Shown: positions 42,017 through 50,697, numbered from the stretch's first letter. The stretch is DNA of 64,000 nucleotides from VAXT01 sp963774625 (GCA_963774625.1 CAVZFQ010000018.1:124001-188000), one strand, 5' to 3'. Translations and numbers: made by a program. Notes: generated from the letters alone by a model not told the origin.

Positions 42017-42838
42017 CTACCTGCGCATCAGCACGTTCCGAATCGCTTGATGGCTTTCCTCGTTGGGCGATTCGCTGATGACGGTCGCAGGACGAGCAAA
42101 CCGAGCAAGCGCTTTCGCCATCGGATCGGCGCGCAGCGATCCTTCGCCGTAGGGGAGGTGCTTCGTCTCGTTGCGGTTCGCGTAAGCGATGTCGGAGAAG
42201 TGGATGTGAAACGGCTTGCCGCGGGCCAGGATCTTGTTCGCCTCCTTCAGCACGTCGTGAAAGGCCTTCACCGTGGTGAAGGCGCCGTCGGTGACCGCGT
42301 GCAGGTGCGCGAAGTCGATCACCGGACGGACCCACGGCAGTGCCCTGGAGATGGCGAAGACGTCTTCCGCGCTGCCGAGGTCGCGCACTCGCCCCATGAT
42401 CTCGACGCCGAAGTCGACGTCACGACCCTTGACTTCGAGCCGCTCGCGCAACTCGGCCAGCTGCTCGACGACCGAGACGATGGCGGCCCTGCGCTCGCGG
42501 CCGAGCAGGAACCCGGGGTGGAACACGATCACCTCCGCGCCGGCCGCCTTGGCGATCCCGGCCGAGTGGTCGAGCATGCCCACGGCCATGCGTTGCTTCT
42601 TGTCGCGCTCGACGTGACCCATGAAGCCCGCGATCGGCGCATGCACGGAGAGCGCGATCCTCGCCTTGCGGGCGAGCTTTCCGAACTCCTCGGCCCATGG
42701 GTAGTCCATCCAGAAGCCGCTCTCGAAGTCGATCTCGCAGGCGGTGTACTTCCGCTCCTTGAGGATCCTGATCGCCTCCGCCGGCGACTTGCGCGACGGC
42801 ACGCGGGCCGGACCAAAGCGGAGTTTCGCCGCCGCCAT
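42017..42838 (-). CDS. AP-endonuclease-2-like TIM-barrel protein (endonuclease IV/sugar isomerase superfamily)
   Basis: A 273-residue TIM barrel close to endonuclease IV. Metal-site blocks are LSVHAPIAGF, EVIVFHPGFLLG, FGVEIMGRVRDLGS, PVIDFAHLHAVTDG and FHIHFSDIAYANRNETKHLP, and at the end TVISESPNEESHQAI. Together these provide the set of histidines, glutamates and aspartates for a trinuclear zinc site. It may be an Nfo-type DNA repair nuclease for abasic sites or a sugar-phosphate isomerase; the endonuclease reading is favoured by the SVHAP-FHPG-IDF-HFSD order. It is co-oriented with the VOC gene upstream. Confidence 0.8.
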   Translation of the reverse strand: MAAAKLRFGPARVPSRKSPAEAIRILKERKYTACEIDFESGFWMDYPWAEEFGKLARKARIALSVHAPIAGFMGHVERDKKQRMAVGMLDHSAGIAKAAGAEVIVFHPGFLLGRERRAAIVSVVEQLAELRERLEVKGRDVDFGVEIMGRVRDLGSAEDVFAISRALPWVRPVIDFAHLHAVTDGAFTTVKAFHDVLKEANKILARGKPFHIHFSDIAYANRNETKHLPYGEGSLRADPMAKALARFARPATVISESPNEESHQAIRNVLMRR

Positions 42839-42840
42839 GC

Positions 42841-43221
42841 CTACCGCGCAGCGGGCTCGGCAAAGGACCAGAGGTGACCTTCGGGATCGCGTGCGTCGTA
42901 GCGCCGGTCGCCGTTCGGCTGCTCCGCGAGCTCGGTGACGATCTCGGCGCCGGCCCCGCGTGCGCGCTCCCGGTGCCCTTCGAGTGGGCCGTCGAGGTAG
43001 ACGTGCACCATCGCCGTCGCGTGATCGGCCTTCCGCGGGCTCTCGTAGTCCCAGGTCGGCTGCCCGAGCATCACCGAGGCGCCGTTCAGACGGAGCTCCA
43101 CGTGCAGGCCGCCACCTCCGCCGATGGAGCGCAGGTGCTCCTGGAACCCAAAGGCCTGCGTCAGGAAGGCGACGGCCGTCTCGGCATCCTCGTAGAAGAG
43201 ATAAGGCGAAATTCGCGTCAT
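42841..43221 (-). CDS. VOC/glyoxalase-family protein
   Basis: A 126-residue single-unit VOC protein of the PhnB/bleomycin-resistance-like type: ISPYLFYEDAETAVAFLTQA, FGFQEHLRS, GASVMLGQPTWDYES, then RRYDARDPEGHLWSFAEP. Function not assignable. Leaderless start with TAGGGT six bases upstream. Confidence 0.83.
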   Translation of the reverse strand: MTRISPYLFYEDAETAVAFLTQAFGFQEHLRSIGGGGGLHVELRLNGASVMLGQPTWDYESPRKADHATAMVHVYLDGPLEGHRERARGAGAEIVTELAEQPNGDRRYDARDPEGHLWSFAEPAAR

Positions 43222-43227
43222 TCCGCC

Positions 43228-43233
43228 ACCCTA
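43228..43233 (-). promoter_or_regulatory. -10 box, leaderless promoter of the VOC gene
   Basis: TAGGGT lies six bases before the ATG at 43221. Confidence 0.45.
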
Positions 43234-43259
43234 ATCGCGGCTCCGTCCGACCGGGGTCC

Positions 43260-43265
43260 TACGCT
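43260..43265 (+). promoter_or_regulatory. -10 box of the small gene at 43273
   Basis: TACGCT lies seven bases before the ATG at 43273. Confidence 0.4.
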
Positions 43266-43272
43266 TTCATCC

Positions 43273-43521
43273 ATGCCCAAGCGACCTTCCCGGATCGACC
43301 TCCTCGAGCTCGACATCGACCTCCGTCTCGCCGATCTCTGGCGGGAGGCAGCCGACGTCCAGGATTGGAACCTCGACGTCGTCGCCGCGTTCATGCGGGC
43401 CGCGTACGGCAAGGGGTACTGCGACGCGCTCACCGAGGACGCTCCGGGCAGCCTCTGCGAAGATCACGGGTACCGAATTCCCGCGCGCCGCCGGCCGGCG
43501 CCTCTTCGCAAAGCTGCCTGA
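43273..43521 (+). CDS. Small hypothetical protein
   Basis: An 82-residue soluble protein beginning PKRPSRIDLLELDIDLRLAD, with WNLDVVAAFMRAAYGKGYCD in the middle and a basic end (RIPARRRPAPLRKAA). The 'AAYGKGYCDAL' helix resembles small actinobacterial proteins of unknown role. It lies 34 bases before ccmE, which has its own promoter. Confidence 0.6.
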   Translation: MPKRPSRIDLLELDIDLRLADLWREAADVQDWNLDVVAAFMRAAYGKGYCDALTEDAPGSLCEDHGYRIPARRRPAPLRKAA

Positions 43522-43543
43522 CCCCGTCATTCCCACTCGTAAC

Positions 43544-43549
43544 TAGACT
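43544..43549 (+). promoter_or_regulatory. -10 box, leaderless promoter of ccmE
   Basis: TAGACT lies six bases before the ATG at 43556. Confidence 0.5.
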
Positions 43550-43555
43550 GGCTGC

Positions 43556-43945
43556 ATGGCGCGGCAGTCACCCGTGCGGCTCGTCTTCGCGGTCTCGATC
43601 GCGGCCGTGCTGGCCATCTTCTTGCTGTACGTCTCGGTCGCCGGGGGCACACCGTCCCTGCAGCCGAGCCAGCTGAAGAATCGAACGGGGAAGGTTGCGC
43701 TGGTGGGCAAGGTCGTGACGCCCTACCAACGGACCGCAGGCAAGCAGGAGCACCGTTTCCGCCTGCGCGACGTGAAGGGCTCGGCGGCGGTGCCGGTCGT
43801 CTATCGCGACTCCGTGCCGGACCAGTTCAAGGTCGGGCGCGAGGTGCGCCTCGAGGGGCGACTTCAGAACGGCGTCTTCGTCGGGAAGCCCGGTACCCTC
43901 GTGACGAAGTGCCCGTCGAAGTACCAAGCCGAGAAGCGCGCCTAG
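43556..43945 (+). CDS. ccmE: Cytochrome c maturation heme chaperone CcmE (CXXXY type)
   Basis: A 129-residue heme chaperone with an N-terminal anchor (VRLVFAVSIAAVLAIFLLYV) and an OB fold outside the membrane (KVALVGKVVTPYQRT, HRFRLRDVKGSAAVPVVYRD, VGREVRLEGRLQNGVFVGKP). Classical CcmE binds heme through a histidine in HxxxY. Here the site reads TKCPSKYQAE, so cysteine replaces histidine (CXXXY), as in the variant system I* known from archaea and some deltaproteobacteria. The protein hands heme to CcmF, encoded next. Confidence 0.88.
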   Translation: MARQSPVRLVFAVSIAAVLAIFLLYVSVAGGTPSLQPSQLKNRTGKVALVGKVVTPYQRTAGKQEHRFRLRDVKGSAAVPVVYRDSVPDQFKVGREVRLEGRLQNGVFVGKPGTLVTKCPSKYQAEKRA

Positions 43946-43954
43946 GACGTCCCC

Positions 43955-45953
43955 GTGCCTGAGCTCGGGCGCGCGGCGCTGGTCGTCTGCCTGGGCCTGG
44001 CGCTGTATGCGCTCTTCGCCGGCGGGTTCGCGGCATTCACGCGCCGGCGCAGGCTCGCGGTCTCCGCGCAGAACGCGCTGATCGCAGCCTTCGGCGCCGC
44101 AATCGTGGCCAGCGCGGTGCTCCTGTCCGCGCTCCTCCGCAACGACTTCTCGTTCCAGTATGTCGCTGACCATACGAGCATCGAGCTGCCGACGGCGTAC
44201 ACGATCTCCGCGTTCTGGGGCGGGCAGGAAGGGTCGCTGCTCCTCTGGCTCCTGGTCCTGACCGGCTTCTCGGCAGCGGCTGTCGCCTTCAACAGGCGTT
44301 CCGGCCGCGACCTGCTCGCCTGGGCGGTCCCGGTACTCGGGCTCGTCGCCGTCTTCTTCAGCTTCATGCTCGTCGCCGTCTCGAGCCCGTTCGCGACGCA
44401 GGCCGCTCCTCCGGACGGCGCCGGGCTCAACCCGAGCCTCCAGAACCCATACATGATGATTCATCCGCCGATGCTCTACCTCGGATTCGTAGGGCTCACG
44501 GTGCCGTTCGCCTTCGCGATGGGCGCCCTGCTCGCCCGTCGGAGCCGACGAGGCGTGGATCGTCTCGACCCGCCGCTGGACGCTCGCCGCTTGGACGTTC
44601 CTCGGCATCGGCCAGCTCCTCGGCGCGCACTGGGCGTACGTCGAGGTCGGCTGGGGCGGCTACTACGCGTGGGATCCGGTCGAGAACGCGGCGCTGATGC
44701 CGTGGCTCGCCGCGACCGCCTTCCTGCACTCGGTGATGATCCAGGAGAAGCGCGGGATGCTGAAGGTCTGGAACGTGGTCCTCGTCGTGGGCGCGTTCGC
44801 GCTGGCCCTCTTCGGCACGTTCCTCACCCGGTCGGGCATCGTCAGCTCGATCCACTCGTTCACGGAGAGCTCGATCGGGGCCTGGTTCCTGGGCTTCATC
44901 GTCCTCGTCCTCGCGGGCTCGGTGTACCTCGTGCTCTCCAGGCTCCCGCTGCTGCGCGCGAAGACACGGCTCGAATCGCTCGTGTCCCGCGAGGCCACGT
45001 TCCTCTACAACAACCTGCTCCTCGTCGCGCTCTGCCTCACGATCCTCTGGGGGGTCGTCTTCCCGATCCTCTCGGAGGCCGTCCGCGGGGAGCAGATCAC
45101 GGTCGGCGCGCCCTATTACAACTTCTTCCTGGTGGTCTTCGGCCTCCCGCTGCTGCTGCTGATGGGGATCGGGCCGCTCATCGCCTGGCGGCGCGCCTCG
45201 CTGCGCTCACTGGGCAAGAGCTTCATCTGGCCCGCGGCGGCCGCGCTCGGCGCCGGTGTGATCCTCCTCGCGCTCGGTGCAGGCTCCTCGCCGGCCGGTC
45301 TCATCGCCTACACCTTCGCGGCCTTCGTGCTCGGCTCGATCGTCTACGAGTTCGTGCGGGGGACACGGGCGCGGCGGGCGCTCGGCGGCGGTTCCTGGCT
45401 GTCTGCGTTCAGCGGCCTGGTCGCTCGCAACCGGCGGCGCTACGGCGGGTACGTCGTGCACGCCTCGATCGTGCTCCTGGCGATCGGCGTCGCGGGCTCG
45501 AGCGCCTACGACACAGTCCGCCAGCAAAAGCTGAGCCCGGGGCAGACGATGGCCGTCGGCGACTACCGGCTCACGTATCGCGAGCTCGAGGTGCGGCAGG
45601 GGGCTAACGCCGAGGAGCTCCGCGCGCATCTCGACGTCGAGCGTGACGGAAAGTCACTCGGGTCGATCCAGGCCGGCAAGAACGACTACCGCGCGGAGGA
45701 CCAGGTCTCGAACGAGGTCGGCATCCGTAGCGACAAGCTGACGCTCGAGGATCTCTTCGTCATCGCCGAGCAGGTCGAGGGCCAAGGCCAGGCGATTCAC
45801 TTCCGCGTGCTCGTGAAGCCGCTCGTCAATCTGATCTGGATCGCCGGCTTCGTCTTCCTGGTCGGCGCGCTAGTCGCCATGTGGCCGAGCCTCGCCGAGC
45901 AGCGCCGGCTCGCAGAGCGCTATCGCGAGCTGCGCGCGCCTGCGCGGGCATGA
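43955..45953 (+). CDS. ccmF: Cytochrome c heme lyase subunit CcmF, frameshifted
   Basis: About 665 residues if repaired; a large polytopic membrane protein that attaches heme to apocytochrome c. The first frame covers the N-terminal half (YTISAFWGGQEGSLLLWLLV, NPYMMIHPPMLYLGFVGLTV with a conserved histidine). Near 44543 one extra A in CGGAGCCGACG changes the frame. The second part starts ADEAWIVSTRRW and contains VEVGWGGYYAWDPVENAALM (the WWD heme-handling motif), LTRSGIVSSIHSFTES, and the large C-terminal loop. Starts with GTG and ends ATGA with the next gene. Confidence 0.9.
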
Positions 45954-46429
45954 CCGCGCTCGCGGTGGGGCTCGCCGCGCTGCTGGCGGTGGCTTGCGTC
46001 GTCGCCGTGGCGCTGCCGTTCCTCCGCGAGCCGGAGGCCGTCGACGATCGGCTGGGCGCGCCGGACGAGCTGGAGCGCCGCCGGTTGGAGTTGGCCGAGG
46101 AGCGCGATCGCGTCCTGGCCGACCTCAAGGAGCTCGAGTTCGATCACCGCACGGGGAAAGTCTCCGACGACGACTACCGCGCCCTCGTCGGGCCGCTCCG
46201 GAGCCGGGCCGCCTCGGCACTGCGCGCGCTCGAGCCGCGCGCCGAGGGCGGGAACGTGCCAAGATCGGACGCGATGTCCGAGCCCTTGCCAGCGCCGGCG
46301 CCCACGCCTGAGCCGTCTCCGTCGCCGGATATGCCCCAGCCGCCGACGCTTCCGGACCCGGAACCGCCTCCTGAGCCGTTTCCGGCGCCAGACGAGGGCG
46401 AGCCAGGGGTCAGCCGGACGATTCGCTAG
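45950..46429 (+). CDS. CcmI-like protein with proline-rich tail
   Basis: A 159-residue protein beginning ATGA-coupled to ccmF. A membrane segment (ALAVGLAALLAVACVVAVAL) is followed by a charged coiled coil, RRRLELAEERDRVLADLKEL, then EFDHRTGKVSDDDYRALVGP, which is the typical start of CcmI/CycH. The TPR part of full CcmI is absent. Instead a proline-rich tail (PEPSPSPDMPQPPTLPDPEP) ends the protein. It may help present apocytochrome c to CcmF. No ccmH or ccmG is in the window. Confidence 0.75.
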   Translation: MTALAVGLAALLAVACVVAVALPFLREPEAVDDRLGAPDELERRRLELAEERDRVLADLKELEFDHRTGKVSDDDYRALVGPLRSRAASALRALEPRAEGGNVPRSDAMSEPLPAPAPTPEPSPSPDMPQPPTLPDPEPPPEPFPAPDEGEPGVSRTIR

Positions 46430-46487
46430 AATCCGGCAACTTTTCAGGCGGGCAGGGAGCCCAGGTCCGCCCCCGAAATCGACCCCT

Positions 46488-47651
46488 ATGGCCCGACGAC
46501 TCGGTCTCAGCCTGGTTCTTTTTCTCGTACTCGCGGCCCCGGCAGCGGGGACGCAGCGGGCGCATGCCGTCTCGAATGACGAGCGCATCCGGATCCTGCA
46601 GGAGAAGATTGCCCAGGCGCAGGCCCAGGAAGCGGCCCTGGCCTCCGAGATCGCTTCCGTCGAGACCAAGATCCGCGACCTCGAGTCCCAGGTCGGCGGC
46701 GTCACCACACGCCTGGTGGATCTCGAGCACGACCTCGCCCTCCACCGGGAGAAGCTGGAGCGGATCACGAGGCTCTTCAACCTGCAGACGGAGCGGCTCA
46801 ACTTCCTCAGGAGCCAGTACGAGCTCGCGGTGGCGCGGCTCTCGAAGCGGCTCGTCGAGATCTACCAGAACGACGACGTAACGACGCTCGACGTGCTCAT
46901 CTCGTCCGGAAGCGTGGCGGACATGATCGAGCAGCTCGACTACCTCAACGACGTCGGCTCACAGGATCTCTACATCTCGCGCGAGGTGAACAAGGCGAAG
47001 GTGCAAGTCCGGACCGAGCGTGCGAAGACCGCGGTCACGAAGGCCAAGGTGGCGACGGTCACGCGCACGATCGCCGTCCGCACGGCGCAGGTGCGGAGCG
47101 AGCGGGACCGCCTGCTGGCCAGCCAGCAGCGGCTCGGCTCGGCCAAGAGCCGCAAGCGCGAGAAGCTCGCGTCCGTCGAGGCGAGCAAGGAAGAGTTCCT
47201 GCGCGAGGTGGCGGGTCTGCAGGCCGCGAGCGCCCAGCTCGGCGCGCAGCTCTCGGCCTCGGCATCGACGACCTACGACGGCACGCCTTCGGCGAGCGGT
47301 CTGATCTGGCCCGTCTCGGGCCCCGTGACGAGTGGCTTCGGGTGGCGCTGGGGCCGGATGCACGAGGGCATCGACATCGGCGCCGGCTACGGCGTGCCGG
47401 TGGTGGCCTCGGCCAGCGGCACCGTCATCCACGCGGGGTGGATGGGCGGTTACGGGAACCTGGTTGTCGTCGACCACGGCGGCGGCCTCTCGACGGCCTA
47501 CGCGCATCTCTCGAGCATCGCGGCGGGCGGCTCGGTCGCCCAGGGGCAGGTCGTCGGCTACATCGGCTGCACGGGCCACTGCTTCGGTGCGCATCTCCAC
47601 TTCGAGGTGCGCATCAACGGCGGTGCGGTCGACCCGCTCGGCTACCTGTAG
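46488..47651 (+). CDS. Secreted M23 (LytM) peptidase with coiled coil, EnvC-like
   Basis: A 387-residue exported protein. Signal peptide ARRLGLSLVLFLVLAAPAAG leads into a long coiled coil (residues 30-240, for example IQEKIAQAQAQEAALASEIA-like text and DLALHREKLERITRLFNLQT). A C-terminal LytM domain follows: GFGWRWGRMHEGIDIGAGYG (zinc histidine and aspartate, near 291) and GHCFGAHLHFEVRINGGAVD (HxH, near 368). All four zinc-site residues are present, so it may be an active peptidoglycan endopeptidase or an amidase activator. Confidence 0.92.
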   Translation: MARRLGLSLVLFLVLAAPAAGTQRAHAVSNDERIRILQEKIAQAQAQEAALASEIASVETKIRDLESQVGGVTTRLVDLEHDLALHREKLERITRLFNLQTERLNFLRSQYELAVARLSKRLVEIYQNDDVTTLDVLISSGSVADMIEQLDYLNDVGSQDLYISREVNKAKVQVRTERAKTAVTKAKVATVTRTIAVRTAQVRSERDRLLASQQRLGSAKSRKREKLASVEASKEEFLREVAGLQAASAQLGAQLSASASTTYDGTPSASGLIWPVSGPVTSGFGWRWGRMHEGIDIGAGYGVPVVASASGTVIHAGWMGGYGNLVVVDHGGGLSTAYAHLSSIAAGGSVAQGQVVGYIGCTGHCFGAHLHFEVRINGGAVDPLGYL

Positions 47652-48167
47652 CTACGAGGCCTTGGCGATGCGTAAGTCCGGCAGGTGCCGGTAGCGGTCG
47701 TCCCCTAGATCAAAGCCGTAGCCGACGAAAAACTCGTCCGGCACGGTGAAGCCCACGTAGCGAACCGGGAGGTCCTCGACCAGCCGCCGGTAGGGCCGGT
47801 CCAGGAGCGCGACCGCCGCGATCGAAGACGGGCTGCGCAGCGCGAGCGTCTTGGAGACGAAATTCAGCGTGAGGCCCGTGTCGACGACGTCTTCGACCAG
47901 GAGCACGTCGCGCCCCTGGATGGGCAGGTCGAGGTCCTTGAGCAGCCGCACACCGGTGCCGGCGCCCGGCTCCTCGCCGCCGTATCCGGCGAGGGCGATG
48001 AAGTCGAGCTCCTGGGCGATCGGCATCGCACGGCACAGGTCGGCGACGAAGACGATGCTGGTCTTCAGGGCGGCGACGAGAACGGGCTCACGATCTGCGT
48101 AGTCGGCCGCGATCTCGGCGCCCAGCTGCTCCACGCGCGTCCCGATCTCCTCCGCCGAGAGGTACAC
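47652..48167 (-). CDS. hpt: Hypoxanthine phosphoribosyltransferase
   Basis: A 171-residue purine salvage enzyme that makes IMP or GMP from hypoxanthine or guanine and PRPP. The PRPP loop is GRDVLLVEDVVDTGLTLNFV with the acidic pair. EPVLVAALKTSIVFVADLCR is the N-terminal loop, and VGFTVPDEFFVGYGFDLGDD carries the purine-binding and metal residues. GTG start. It converges on the M23 gene with no gap, and the nuclease-like gene lies upstream on the same strand. Confidence 0.95.
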   Translation of the reverse strand: MYLSAEEIGTRVEQLGAEIAADYADREPVLVAALKTSIVFVADLCRAMPIAQELDFIALAGYGGEEPGAGTGVRLLKDLDLPIQGRDVLLVEDVVDTGLTLNFVSKTLALRSPSSIAAVALLDRPYRRLVEDLPVRYVGFTVPDEFFVGYGFDLGDDRYRHLPDLRIAKAS

Positions 48168-48190
48168 GTCCCCGATGCGGCCGTTGAGAT

Positions 48191-48559
48191 TCAGCTGGCG
48201 ACGTCGAGTCTGTATCGCTCCGCCAGCCGCGCGATGTCGCGCTTGTAGAACAGCTTGACGCGGACGTTGGGATAGAGCTCGCGCATGCGGCGGAGCTTCC
48301 GGTTCTTCCGAGTGACGAGTGACTGCTTCATGACCGTCACCTCAAGATAGAGATTCTGCTCCGGGAGGTAGAAGTCGGGGCTGAAGGCCTCGGTGACGGT
48401 GCCGTCCTCGTCGCGGGCGAGCACGAACGTGGTCGGCTCGTACTGCCAGGGAACGCGGTAGAAGTCGAGCAGCTTGGCGCACTCGACCTCGGCATCATTT
48501 GCAAAGCGCGGCTCCCCCCGCCCGCAATATGCCTGGAAACGCGGCATTTTTTGGGCCAT
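48191..48559 (-). CDS. PD-(D/E)xK-like nuclease-fold hypothetical protein
   Basis: A 122-residue protein. Blocks are ANDAEVECAKLLDFYRVPWQ (first helix with glutamate), then FSPDFYLPEQNLYLEVTVMK, which fits a PD...ExK nuclease strand pair except that the third residue is threonine, and KLRRMRELYPNVRVKLFYKR at the end. The core is reminiscent of small Holliday-junction-resolvase or restriction-like folds. If the lysine is truly missing, it may bind rather than cut. ATG at 48559; ATG at 48547 is the alternative. It sits just upstream of hpt. Confidence 0.6.
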   Translation of the reverse strand: MAQKMPRFQAYCGRGEPRFANDAEVECAKLLDFYRVPWQYEPTTFVLARDEDGTVTEAFSPDFYLPEQNLYLEVTVMKQSLVTRKNRKLRRMRELYPNVRVKLFYKRDIARLAERYRLDVAS

Positions 48560-48613
48560 CTGCAGCCAGCTTAGCAACGGCCTCGGATAGGACCCTCGAG
48601 GCCGGGACGCCTC

Positions 48614-48619
48614 TACACT
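48614..48619 (+). promoter_or_regulatory. -10 box, leaderless promoter of the cDPG operon
   Basis: TACACT lies six bases before the ATG at 48626. It would drive the four overlapping genes that follow. Confidence 0.5.
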
Positions 48620-48625
48620 TCGCCT

Positions 48626-49429
48626 ATGTCGGCGCCCGAGCCCGTCTTCAAGATCGCGCACATCTCGGATCTCCATTGCGGCGGGCCCTACTTCATGCCG
48701 TCCCTGATGGAGCGCGCGATCGGCGAGGTGAACGACCTGGAGCCCGACCTCGTCATCTGCACGGGCGATCTGACGACCTTCGGCTTCAAGCAGGAGTTCA
48801 TCCAGGCGAAGGCTTACCTGGATCGCATCGAGTGCGAGTCCTTTGTCGTCGTGCCCGGAAACCACGACTCGCGCAACGTCGGCTACGTGCATTTCGAAGA
48901 GCTTTTCGGCGAGCGGAACTCGGTGCTCAGCAAGAACGGCGTCACCGTCGTCGCGGTCGATTCCACCGAGCCCGACCTCGATCACGGCCAGGTGGGGCGC
49001 AGCCAGTACCGCTGGATCGAGGAGCAGTTCGTCGCGGCCGCGAACCTCCGGATCTTCGTCTTGCACCACCACCTGTTGCCCGTTCCGGGCACCGGGCGCG
49101 AGCGGAACGTCGTCTACGACGCGGGCGACCTCATCGAGTGCCTGCAGGGTGCCGGTGTCGACCTCGTCCTCTCGGGGCACAAGCACGTGCCGTACGCCTG
49201 GAAGCTCGAGGATCTGTTCGTCGTCAACACGGGGACGGTCTCTTCACTCCGCCTGCGTGGCAAGACGAGGCCCTGTTACAACGTGATCGAGGTCTCCGGG
49301 ACGCACGTGGACGTCTGGCGCAAGTACCCGTTCCACGGCCAGGAGAAGATCATCCAGTTCTCGACGGAGACGCGCGCGTTCGAGAAGTACACGGCGCGCA
49401 TCGAGGGCGAGGTGACGACGCGGTCGTGA
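48626..49429 (+). CDS. Cytosolic metallophosphoesterase, first gene of the cDPG operon
   Basis: A 267-residue calcineurin-like phosphoesterase without a signal peptide, similar in layout to CpdA-type 3',5'-cyclic-AMP phosphodiesterases. The metal blocks are all present: KIAHISDLHCGGPYF, LVICTGDLTTFG, VVVPGNHDSRNVGY, LRIFVLHHHLLPVPG and DLVLSGHKHVPYAW, and then NTGTVSS. The GTGA overlap ties it to the cyclic 2,3-diphosphoglycerate synthetase gene. An enzyme that opens the cyclic pyrophosphate of cDPG is therefore a reasonable guess, but cAMP or another phosphoester is equally possible. Confidence 0.88.
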   Translation: MSAPEPVFKIAHISDLHCGGPYFMPSLMERAIGEVNDLEPDLVICTGDLTTFGFKQEFIQAKAYLDRIECESFVVVPGNHDSRNVGYVHFEELFGERNSVLSKNGVTVVAVDSTEPDLDHGQVGRSQYRWIEEQFVAAANLRIFVLHHHLLPVPGTGRERNVVYDAGDLIECLQGAGVDLVLSGHKHVPYAWKLEDLFVVNTGTVSSLRLRGKTRPCYNVIEVSGTHVDVWRKYPFHGQEKIIQFSTETRAFEKYTARIEGEVTTRS

Positions 49430-50697
49430 CCCGCGCGCTGGCGATCATCGACGGCGAGCACTACGCGCCCGTGGTGCAGGACGCGCTGGCGACCCTGCCG
49501 TACGACTTCAGCGGGGCGTGGCTCGTCGGGGGCACCGAGAAGCTGCGCGGCGACGACGAGTACGGCGCCCCGCTGTTCGACGACCTGGAGCGGGCGCTGG
49601 CCGAGCTCGAGCCGGAGGTCGTCGTCGATCTCTCCGACGAGCCGGTGCTCGGGCCACGCGAGCGCTTTCGCGTCGCCAGCCGGGTGCTGGCTCACGGCGT
49701 CCCCTACGTCGGCCCGGACTTTCGCTTCGACCCGCCTGAGCTGCAGCCGTTCGACCTGCCCTCGATCGGCATCGTCGGCACCGGCAAGCGGGTCGGCAAG
49801 ACGGCCGTGGCCGGCCACGCCTTGCGCCTCTTCGCGCAGGACCGCGATGTGGTCGTCGTCGCGATGGGGCGGGGCGGGCCTCCTGAGCCCGAGGTCGAAG
49901 GAGCAGGGCCAAGCATGGAGCGCCTGCTGGAGCTGTCTCGAGACGGGCGGCACGCGGCTTCGGATTACCTCGAGGATGCGGTCTTCGGCGGCGTGGACGC
50001 GATCGGTTGCCGGCGCTGCGGCGGCGGGCTGGCCGGCGGAGTCGGCGTCTCCAACGTCGCGGACGGAGCGCGCCTTGCTGTCGAGCGCGAGCCCGACCTC
50101 GTCATCTTCGAGGGCAGCGGCGCCGCCTTCCCGCCGATTGCGACCGCTCGGCGCATCCTCGTCGCCAACTCGAGCATCGCGCCCGAGCTCCTGACCGGCT
50201 ACCTGAACACGTACCGCGTGCTCGTCTCCGATCTGGTCGTGCTGACGGCCGCGGAGCAGGGCTCTCGCCATGACGAGCTCCGCGAGGCGATCGACGAGGT
50301 GAAGCCGGAGACCACCGTCATCGCCACGGAGATGCGCCCGCGACCCGTCGAGCCGATCGAGGGGAAGCGCGTAGCCGTCTTCACGACGGCGGGCAAGGAG
50401 ACCCACGAGCGACTTGCGGAGCTCCTGACCGAGGAGCACGGCGCGGAGATCGTCCACGTCTCGGGCAGCCTCGCCGACCGGGAGCAGCTGCGGGCCGACC
50501 TGGAGTCGCTCGACGCCGAGACCTATCTCACCGAGATCAAGGCAGCCGGAATCGACGTCGTGGCCGAGGCCGCTGACGAGCGGGGCGTCGACTGCGTGTT
50601 CCTCGACAACGACGTGGTGCCGCTCGACGGCGAGCCCGACCTCGACGAGGAGCTCAACGCGCTGGCCGAGGCGGCGCAAAAGGAGCCCGTCGCATGA
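49426..50697 (+). CDS. cpgS: Cyclic 2,3-diphosphoglycerate synthetase
   Basis: A 423-residue protein that would form the intramolecular pyrophosphate of cyclic 2,3-diphosphoglycerate from 2,3-diphosphoglycerate and ATP. The start RALAIIDGEHYAPVVQDALA is the family hallmark. A P-loop GIVGTGKRVGKTAVAGHALR lies near residue 125, followed by VVVAMGRGGPPEPEV, GCRRCGGGLAGGVGVSNVAD (a paired-cysteine block) and PDLVIFEGSGAAFPPIATAR. The compound is known mainly from methanogenic archaea as a heat protectant and phosphate store; homologues occur in some actinobacteria. It overlaps both neighbours by four bases. Confidence 0.88.
   Translation: MTRALAIIDGEHYAPVVQDALATLPYDFSGAWLVGGTEKLRGDDEYGAPLFDDLERALAELEPEVVVDLSDEPVLGPRERFRVASRVLAHGVPYVGPDFRFDPPELQPFDLPSIGIVGTGKRVGKTAVAGHALRLFAQDRDVVVVAMGRGGPPEPEVEGAGPSMERLLELSRDGRHAASDYLEDAVFGGVDAIGCRRCGGGLAGGVGVSNVADGARLAVEREPDLVIFEGSGAAFPPIATARRILVANSSIAPELLTGYLNTYRVLVSDLVVLTAAEQGSRHDELREAIDEVKPETTVIATEMRPRPVEPIEGKRVAVFTTAGKETHERLAELLTEEHGAEIVHVSGSLADREQLRADLESLDAETYLTEIKAAGIDVVAEAADERGVDCVFLDNDVVPLDGEPDLDEELNALAEAAQKEPVA

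Noticed and set aside
48191..49186. Long form of the nuclease-like protein reaching into the phosphoesterase
   Set aside because: The upstream two thirds are antisense to the phosphoesterase; similarity starts only at 48559.
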